Below, one piece after another: positions 35,528 to 40,802 of a DNA stretch of 40,802 nt. The translations under genes and the position numbers were made by a program. Source of the DNA: Gammaproteobacteria bacterium (lineage in GTDB: Bacteria; Pseudomonadota; Gammaproteobacteria; Steroidobacterales; GCA-2729495); contig JAPUGB010000065.1 in the NCBI GenBank assembly GCA_027293165.1, positions 1-40,802 of the forward strand, in the 5' to 3' direction. Positions within the stretch are counted from its first letter, which is position 1. Every line of letters starts with the position of its first letter. The notes under the pieces are model-generated. The model saw only the letters and a program-made list of their open reading frames with translations. It was not told where the DNA came from and did not search any database.

Positions 35528-36058
35528 ATGACTAGCAACTCCGATTCAGAAAATCGACCTTTTTGGACGTTTTCTCTCGACGTCTATGCACGCCCCGGTA
35601 TCGCTGACGCCTGCCTAAGCTTGCAGGACCGCCATGGCTGTGACGTCAACATTGTGCTGTTCTGCTGCTGGGCGGCGTCGACCGGTGCAGGTCGCCTGGA
35701 CGATCGAACCATCGCAGATGCGGTCGCCAGCGTTGCAGAGTGGCAGACTGAGGTAATTAAGCCCGTTCGCGCCGTTCGCCGACGACTTGAAGCCGAATTC
35801 ACTCATGTTGATCCTAAGATGGCCAGCGAGCTGAAGATAGAAATCGGTGCTACCGAATTGCACGCAGAAAGCGTCGAACAAAACGTATTGGAAAAACTGA
35901 TCGCGCCCGAACGGGCCAGCCGGAGCGATTCCGCTGCGCAGATGCAAGACGCACAGTACAACCTGCTGGGGTACCTGAAACTGTTGGGGGTCGAGACCAA
36001 TAACGACGCGCTCGAATCGCTATCGACCATCGTTACCGGCTGCTGCGCCAAACTTTGA
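35528..36058 (+). CDS. TIGR02444 (DUF2390) family protein
   Basis: The 176-residue soluble protein has the family's N-terminal block FWTFSLDVYARPGIADACLS and QDRHGCDVNIVLFCCWAA (about 12-50), followed by helices with VIKPVRAVRRRLE. The family is common in gammaproteobacteria and has no assigned function known to me. The ATG at 35528 is chosen because upstream codons overlap the sulfotransferase end. It converges with the LLM oxidoreductase, only 9 nt apart. Confidence 0.85.
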   Translation: MTSNSDSENRPFWTFSLDVYARPGIADACLSLQDRHGCDVNIVLFCCWAASTGAGRLDDRTIADAVASVAEWQTEVIKPVRAVRRRLEAEFTHVDPKMASELKIEIGATELHAESVEQNVLEKLIAPERASRSDSAAQMQDAQYNLLGYLKLLGVETNNDALESLSTIVTGCCAKL

Positions 36059-36067
36059 CAGGCCAGC

Positions 36068-37093
36068 CTATTGCAATGCCGGGAGGACCCGTTCACCGAG
36101 CAGCCGGATTGAATCCTCGGGCTGGCCGTATAACCTGATCGCTAACTCGTTAACGCCGGCCTGACGGTAGCTCATCATAAGCTCGGTCAGTGTATCAACG
36201 TCATCCACGCTACCAGTAAGCGTTAAATGCTCCACCAGCGCATCGACGAGCCGGTCCGGTACCCCCTCGATTACCGGTGAATTTGCCGCATAGGCTTTTG
36301 CGAATGCGCCTAGATTTTCTTCGACGAAAGCGCTGTCGTCTTCATCCATGAATGTCGAGACATACATGCGGTCCAGCAAGCCCCTGACAAATAATTTGGC
36401 GCGCGCTTCCTGAACCGCTTGTGCGCGGTCAGCTTTGACGTGCCAGGAAACCAGATTGCTGATACGAAACTCGGATTCGGACCTCCCGTAATTTACCAAT
36501 GCGTCGCGGATGATGGCCATGGTCGCATCGATCCGTGGCAAGGGCGTGTCGCTCAACATCAATCCGTCGGCCAGGCGGACTGCCAGGCGTAACATCTGCT
36601 CCTTGCTGGCTGCGATATACAGCAACGGCGGCGCATCGCTGGCCCATTCCGGATCGTAGCCATGGATCTGGAATAGCTGCCCATCGAAATCCAGCGGTCT
36701 TTTCGCGGAGGCGCCCTGGATGAATTCCACGCATTCGCTGACCCCACGGACCATGTGGGGAATCATCGTGCGGCGGGCCGGTTTTAGCCCCATGCCAATG
36801 ACGGTCCCGCCTCCGCCGCCGACAACCAGGTTCGCTCGCCCGTTAGAAAATTCGTTCAGGGTGAACAGCTGGTTGGCCAATTTCAGTGGATGCACCTCGA
36901 ACGGGCTGATTGCGACCGGTCCCAAGCGAATCCTGCTCGTCGCCCGGGCAGCCTCCATGAAACACATGAAAGGATCGCGTGCGGCCAAGTGATTGGCGGT
37001 CCACACAGCGCCGAAATCATAGTTTTCGGCCAGCGCCGCGAGTTCAGCAAAGCGTGCCGGGCTATCCGGCTCCAGGACAATGTCAATCTGCAT
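36068..37093 (-). CDS. LLM-class (luciferase-like) flavin-dependent oxidoreductase
   Basis: The 341-residue protein has the F420/FMN-dependent luciferase-like TIM barrel. FGAVWTANHLAARDPFMCF (27-45), SRIRLGPVAISPFEVHPLKLANQLFTL (53-79), and GRANLVVGGGGG (85-96) are the usual family blocks. PPLLYIAASKEQMLRLAVRLADGLMLS follows the substrate loop. The cofactor (FMN or F420) cannot be settled from sequence, although FMN is more likely in a gammaproteobacterium. It lies 65 nt after the UbiD-like gene on the same strand and is probably co-transcribed. Confidence 0.88.
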   Translation of the reverse strand: MQIDIVLEPDSPARFAELAALAENYDFGAVWTANHLAARDPFMCFMEAARATSRIRLGPVAISPFEVHPLKLANQLFTLNEFSNGRANLVVGGGGGTVIGMGLKPARRTMIPHMVRGVSECVEFIQGASAKRPLDFDGQLFQIHGYDPEWASDAPPLLYIAASKEQMLRLAVRLADGLMLSDTPLPRIDATMAIIRDALVNYGRSESEFRISNLVSWHVKADRAQAVQEARAKLFVRGLLDRMYVSTFMDEDDSAFVEENLGAFAKAYAANSPVIEGVPDRLVDALVEHLTLTGSVDDVDTLTELMMSYRQAGVNELAIRLYGQPEDSIRLLGERVLPALQ

Positions 37094-37158
37094 CCAGGGC
37101 TACTCCGTGCCAATTCGTGTTGAATTGATTGCCTGCCTGCGAGGGAACACAACGACCG

Positions 37159-38676
37159 TCAGCCGCCCCATTTAGCGAAGATGTCGCCCCACTTGGCATC
37201 GGTCTGAGCAAACAAATCGGGGCAACTATCCCTCAGCAACTCCCGGGACACTGGCGCGAACTTTTTTGGGCCGCCTTCAGCTGGCAGCTGCCGGGTCGCG
37301 TCAATGACGATCTTGCTGCTCAGAAATGTGTGCGGCTTGCTCGGATCCGGCACCAGCATCTGGGTTTGCGGCACCACCAGAGTGGCGCTGCCCGGCTGCC
37401 ACCGCGCACCGATGGCGTGCAGCACCCGGACGGGATCGAAGATATTGACGTCGTGATCGACGACGATGACAATCTTGTTCTGGCCGGGGTTCGCCGAAAC
37501 CTGTTGACCGGCGGCCATGCCCTCGCCGGGGAAGCGTTTGTTGATTCGCACGAACACAACGCCGATTGTTCCTTTGGGCGTATAAAAACCAGTCAGATTC
37601 GGGATCAGCTGTTTATAGCGGTTGAATTCTGCCGCGGTCTGGGGGCCTTTGGGCATGTCCAGTGTAATCCCGGTGAATGAATTCTGAATCCACGGCTTGT
37701 CACGGTGGGTGACAAGTTTCAGCTCCATGAAAAAGTTTTCGGGCACCTGCGGGCCCAGGAATCCGAAAAGCTCGCCATAGGGACCTTCCGGCGCGGTCTT
37801 ATCCAGCGGAATTTCACCCTCTATGATCATCTCGGCATGCGCCGGCACGCGAATGTCGCAAGTTTCACAGCGGACCACTTCGACCGGTTTGCCCCGCAGC
37901 CCCCCCGCCACTTCGAGCTCATTGACACCGAAGTCAGCCATCTTGGTACTGCTCGTGACGAAGGTGATCGGGTCAACACCAACGGCTACGGCGCAACGGG
38001 CGACCTTGTCGCCGCGTTTTCGCATGCTGTTCAAAATGCGCCAGGCGTGCTGGCCGGGCCCCATGTTCACGCCGATTTGCCGCGGACCCTGAACCTGACA
38101 GCGATAAGTACCCACGTTGGAACCAAATTCCGGATCGTCGACAAACACAGCGCCCATATTGATATAACGCCCGGCGTCGGCCGGATTGTTCTGGAGCCAG
38201 GCAAACTGCTCGATATCGATCTCGTCGCCGGTAAGCGTTACCTGTTTGCACGGGGCGTCGGCGGCATTGGAAATCTCCACGGGTGGAATGCGCTGCCAGC
38301 GTCCGCCACTGTCGAGACGACCGAAGAGTTTGTCCATGACCGCCCAGTACATCTCCTCCTGGTCCTGGGAAACGTTTTCGACACCAAATACGAGCGCTTC
38401 GTCGACCCAGCTGCCAAATTGATTGCCAAGCACCGGCCCCTCGCGCCACTGACCCCCGGTCTTGACCCGTTCGACGACGAAGGCTGGCGCTTTCTCATAG
38501 CCAAGACGATCCAGCAATCGATAGGCGAAAGCCGTCATTTCGAACGCGTCCTGGTCCATTTCGCGAATACGCTCGACCCGACCCCTGGCCTCTAGGTCGT
38601 TAAGAAAGTCGCGGACCGAGTCATACGGGCCGCCTGCTGAACCGGCTGCAGGGAGTTGTGACGCTACACGGCTCAT
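37159..38676 (-). CDS. UbiD-family decarboxylase (prenylated-FMN type)
   Basis: The ATG at 38676 lies 8 nt after GGAG and gives 505 residues, typical for UbiD enzymes. NVGTYRCQVQGPRQIGVNMG (about 190-210) and VPAHAEMIIEGEIPLDKTAPEGPYGELFGF (about 280-310) hold the metal and prFMN site and the catalytic acid region. The family reversibly (de)carboxylates aromatic or alpha,beta-unsaturated acids. UbiX, which makes prFMN, is not in the window. Pairing with an LLM oxidoreductase rather than ubi genes suggests a catabolic or specialised substrate instead of ubiquinone synthesis; that is inference. Confidence 0.9.
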   Translation of the reverse strand: MSRVASQLPAAGSAGGPYDSVRDFLNDLEARGRVERIREMDQDAFEMTAFAYRLLDRLGYEKAPAFVVERVKTGGQWREGPVLGNQFGSWVDEALVFGVENVSQDQEEMYWAVMDKLFGRLDSGGRWQRIPPVEISNAADAPCKQVTLTGDEIDIEQFAWLQNNPADAGRYINMGAVFVDDPEFGSNVGTYRCQVQGPRQIGVNMGPGQHAWRILNSMRKRGDKVARCAVAVGVDPITFVTSSTKMADFGVNELEVAGGLRGKPVEVVRCETCDIRVPAHAEMIIEGEIPLDKTAPEGPYGELFGFLGPQVPENFFMELKLVTHRDKPWIQNSFTGITLDMPKGPQTAAEFNRYKQLIPNLTGFYTPKGTIGVVFVRINKRFPGEGMAAGQQVSANPGQNKIVIVVDHDVNIFDPVRVLHAIGARWQPGSATLVVPQTQMLVPDPSKPHTFLSSKIVIDATRQLPAEGGPKKFAPVSRELLRDSCPDLFAQTDAKWGDIFAKWGG

Positions 38677-38840
38677 GGCTATCGCTCCGTAATCAAAACT
38701 GATGCTGCGGCCAAAACCAGCCACCTCGCTGGCCATGGTCAGCCCGCGTGCATCCTAGGGCTGTGGCGAATCCTGCGGCGCCTGCGCTGCTGCGATCAAC
38801 TGGCAGGAGGAACACTGACCGCTAGGCGCTTAGGCCCCCC

Positions 38841-38967
38841 CTCATCCCGCCCAGGTGCTCAGAAGCACCGTGAGCCGATGCCCCCGCAACTGTAATCCAG
38901 CTGTAAGCGCTCCGTAACCGGTTTTTAAGCAGTCTCCGTCTAGCCTGCTTCTTCAGTCAAACGGAGC
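38841..38967 (+). promoter_or_regulatory. Candidate structured 5' UTR with cobalamin-riboswitch-like core
   Basis: A GGTGCT/AGCACC hairpin (38853-38868) is followed by GTGAGCCGATG and then CCCCCGCAACTGTAA (38881-38895). The latter is nearly identical to the conserved core strand of cobalamin riboswitches. The usual spacing before the core is shortened and no B12-box (GCCACTG) is seen. Downstream, GCTCCGT (38909-38915) and TCTCCGT (38933-38939) can each pair with ACGGAG (38961-38966), the Shine-Dalgarno of the PLD gene. This suggests an RNA switch controlling translation, degenerate or novel. Confidence 0.42.
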
Positions 38968-38971
38968 GGGG

Positions 38972-40528
38972 GTGGGGAGCATGCGAACGATAGACTTTAG
39001 CCGCACTCGGTCCTGTCTGCCTGTCCTGACTGCCGGGCTGGTGATGGCGGCCTGCGCCGGCTCGCCGTCTTGGAATACCGCCCACAACGCGAGCAGTTGG
39101 CAAGCCAACTCCGACGGGTCAGCTCCGCAGGTGTCGAGCTACGTCTTTAGGGCTGACGCGCTACGCCGCCAACCCATCGTTCGGCGTGCCGCCGGCATTG
39201 CCCAGGCCACCGAGCAGATAGCGCGCACATGGTATCTGGACCCGTTCGTCAGGCCGATATCCACCGGAAAGGCGCTCTATGCCGTCGTGTTCAAGTCCAG
39301 CACGGGTTTCGTCCAACGGCTCAGCATCGACGTCGTGCAGTTCCCGCTCCTCGAGCAAACTGCAGTGCCCCCGGTGGGCAACCAGCCCGGCATGAATCTA
39401 CACGAATGGGAAAGCGACCTGGATCGAATCCTTGGAGCGCCGTCGTCGAACGGCAGGATCGAGTTTTTGATCGACGGGCACGAGTATTTCCCGCGCCTCG
39501 AGAATGCCATTCACAACGCCCAGGAATCTATCGATGTGCGGACATATATATTCGACAACGACGACTACGCGGTCCGAGTCGCGAATCTGCTGAAAATTCG
39601 CTCCAAAGATATCGACGTCAAAGTTCTGTTGGACGGCTTTGGTGCGCTACTGGGGACACAGACCGATCCCGAGAATATGCCCGCAAATTTCTCGCCACCA
39701 CTGTCGATGCAGAACCACCTGCGCAGCCGATCGCGGGTAAAAGTCCGCACGCACACGAACCCATGGTTCACCGGTGATCACGTCAAGTCCACGATAGTCG
39801 ACGGCAAGCTGGCCTTTGTCGGTGGAATGAATATCGGCCGCGAGTATCGTTATGACTGGCACGACATGATGATGGCGGTGACCGGGCCCGTCGTGACGAT
39901 CCTGCAGCAGGATTCGGACAAGGCGTGGAACAGAGCCAGCCTGCTGGGCGACTTCGCCGTCGCAGCGCACCTGCTGACCCGCGGCGAAAGCCAGGCGCAA
40001 ACGCAAGGCTATCCGATCAGGGCCCTGTTCACGCGCGCGCACGATTCCCAGATATACCGCACCCAGCTCGAAGCTATCCGCCGGAGCCAGAGCTACATAT
40101 ACATTGAGAATCCGTATATTTCAGATGACCGGATGCTTTATGAACTGGCGCGGGCACGTCGGCGCGGGGTGGATGTCCGGATCATTCTCCCCGCGGAGGG
40201 CAACCACGAAACCATGAATCGCAGCAATAAGATCGCGATCAATACCATGCTCAAAAACGGAATCCGCGTGTACCTGTACCCGGGAATGACGCACATCAAA
40301 GCCGCTGTGTATGACGGCTGGGCGTGCATGGGTTCGGCCAATTTCGACAAAATGAGCCTGGAGATCAATAAAGAACTCAATCTCAGCACATCGGATCAGG
40401 ATACGGTCAATACCCTGCTTGACAGGTTGTTCATTCCCGATATGGAGCTATCAGCGGAACTGCACACAGCGCCGGAGACCAACTGGACCCATCGACTAGC
40501 GGAAATCGTCGCCGACGAAATGTTGTGA
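38972..40528 (+). CDS. Phospholipase D / cardiolipin-synthase-like lipoprotein
   Basis: GTG at 38972, 5 nt after GGAG, gives 518 residues; the ATG at 38981 is another start. The N-terminus is a lipoprotein signal with lipobox MAAC at C28, so the protein is probably lipid-anchored in the envelope. Two HxK(x)4D motifs define the PLD active site: H270, K272, D277 (HVKSTIVD) and H441, K443, D448 (HIKAAVYD). Both are followed by the usual GGMN/GSANFD segments. Cardiolipin or other phosphatidyl transfer, or phospholipid hydrolysis, is likely. A lipoprotein anchor is unusual compared with classical ClsA with its two membrane helices. Confidence 0.9.
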   Translation: MGSMRTIDFSRTRSCLPVLTAGLVMAACAGSPSWNTAHNASSWQANSDGSAPQVSSYVFRADALRRQPIVRRAAGIAQATEQIARTWYLDPFVRPISTGKALYAVVFKSSTGFVQRLSIDVVQFPLLEQTAVPPVGNQPGMNLHEWESDLDRILGAPSSNGRIEFLIDGHEYFPRLENAIHNAQESIDVRTYIFDNDDYAVRVANLLKIRSKDIDVKVLLDGFGALLGTQTDPENMPANFSPPLSMQNHLRSRSRVKVRTHTNPWFTGDHVKSTIVDGKLAFVGGMNIGREYRYDWHDMMMAVTGPVVTILQQDSDKAWNRASLLGDFAVAAHLLTRGESQAQTQGYPIRALFTRAHDSQIYRTQLEAIRRSQSYIYIENPYISDDRMLYELARARRRGVDVRIILPAEGNHETMNRSNKIAINTMLKNGIRVYLYPGMTHIKAAVYDGWACMGSANFDKMSLEINKELNLSTSDQDTVNTLLDRLFIPDMELSAELHTAPETNWTHRLAEIVADEML

Positions 40529-40551
40529 AGTACAAGTTTAAGTGCAACAAG

Positions 40552-40583
40552 TGGTCGGGGCGAGAGGATTCGAACCGTCGACC
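40552..40583 (-). tRNA. Orphan 3' end of a tRNA-Pro gene (remnant / possible att site)
   Basis: On the minus strand the sequence has the T-loop TTCGAAT, T-stem 3' strand CCTCT, acceptor strand CGCCCCG, A73 and encoded CCA. The G72-A73 pair fits tRNA-Pro. The T-stem 5' strand reads GACGG instead of a complement to CCTCT, and upstream of it the sequence becomes AT-rich with no anticodon or D arm. It is therefore not a functional tRNA. This is the segment that integrases commonly duplicate when inserting into tRNA genes. Confidence 0.75.
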
Positions 40584-40668
40584 CTATTAAAATAAACTAC
40601 ATTCAATATATTATATAACTTATTGATATATAATTCTATATCGCTAAATAAACCCACGGATAACAGCA
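40584..40668. other. AT-rich tract beside the tRNA remnant
   Basis: An 85-nt stretch dominated by A and T (TATTAAAATAAACTAC, ATATATTATATAAC and similar) contrasts sharply with the GC-rich neighbours. It contains no reading frame. It joins the broken tRNA end to the GMC oxidoreductase end and may mark a recombination scar or hold a promoter. Confidence 0.5.
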
Positions 40669-40802
40669 TCAGAAAGCCCGCTGGGACATTTCACGGACGA
40701 TGTAGTCGGCCTGACGGATGGCAAGCGCCACGATGGTCAAGGTCGGATTCTCGCAAGTGCTGGTCGTGAAAACGCTACCGTCCGATATGAAAAGATTATC
40801 GA
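40669..40802 (-). CDS. GMC-family oxidoreductase, C-terminal fragment
   Basis: The last 43 residues of a minus-strand gene extend beyond the right edge. DNLFISDGSVFTTST followed by CENPTLTIVALAIRQADYIV matches the closing segment of GMC flavoproteins (N-L-[FY]-[IV]-x-D-[AG]-S-x-[FL]-P...NPT-x-T), where the Asn in ENPT belongs to the FAD/active site. The T-C-E-N version resembles the dehydrogenase members (gluconate/sorbosone-type) rather than choline dehydrogenase. The product and substrate cannot be determined from this piece. Confidence 0.8.
   Translation of the reverse strand, partial: DNLFISDGSVFTTSTCENPTLTIVALAIRQADYIVREMSQRAF

Noticed and set aside
37705-38595. A 296-codon plus-strand frame antisense to the UbiD-like gene
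   Set aside because: It is a shadow of a well-supported gene, with low-complexity His/Asp content typical of reversed codons.
40584-40668. AT-rich tract as a replication origin
   Set aside because: There are no DnaA boxes or iterons and no dnaA or rep gene nearby; a recombination scar fits better.

Overview
The window looks like part of the chromosome of a free-living, GC-rich gammaproteobacterium. The evidence is a TtpC-type TonB2 system with a DUF3450 partner, a fused aspartokinase/diaminopimelate decarboxylase, a TrpR-family regulator heading the his operon, a TIGR02444 protein, and an ilvC-leuA-leuCDB order like that of Xanthomonas relatives. I cannot place it below class; Xanthomonadales, Woeseia-like and Chromatiales-like lineages are all possible. 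There is no phage, IS element or CRISPR array. Nearly all of the sequence is coding.

Layout. (1) 1-1331, minus: an O-methyltransferase N-terminus cut by the window edge, a FAH-like protein without its metal ligands, and an adrenodoxin-type ferredoxin. (2) 1473-6712, minus: a tightly packed DUF3450-ttpC-exbB-exbD-tonB-TPR operon that should energise outer-membrane TonB-dependent transport. (3) 6713-7549: an intergenic region ending in a leader peptide and attenuator terminator for ilvC. (4) 7550-14347, plus: ilvC-leuA-ilvE-leuC-leuD-leuB for valine, leucine and isoleucine. It meets metB head-on at 14344-14347 inside a shared CTAG. (5) 14344-15814, minus: metB under a SAM-I riboswitch. (6) 15877-22992, plus: a TrpR-type operator, hisR, then hisGDCBHAFE with almost every junction overlapping. 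hisI is absent and hisF appears to start with AUU. (7) 23067-27639, minus: the Ask-LysA fusion, with a possible leader/attenuator, and ilvD. (8) 27772-38676, mixed strands: a D-2-hydroxyacid dehydrogenase, a class III nucleotide-cyclase-like protein, Lon, an AI-2E family permease, a sulfotransferase, a TIGR02444 protein, and an LLM oxidoreductase/UbiD-type decarboxylase pair. (9) 38841-40802: an RNA element with a cobalamin-riboswitch-like core and duplicated anti-Shine-Dalgarno segments, a PLD-family lipoprotein, an orphan tRNA-Pro 3' end next to an AT-rich tract, and the C-terminus of a GMC oxidoreductase at the edge.

How it fits together. From about 7.3 to 27.6 kb the window is a biosynthetic supercluster for Ile/Val/Leu, Met, His and Lys. 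Each transcription unit seems to have its own type of sensor: leader-peptide attenuation (ilvC), SAM aptamer (metB), repressor operator (his), and a tentative leader/attenuator (ask-lysA). The signals most worth checking are the ilvC attenuator, the AUU start of hisF, the HisR operator, the RNA element before the PLD gene, and the tRNA-Pro remnant. Every call comes from reading the sequence; no database search was run.
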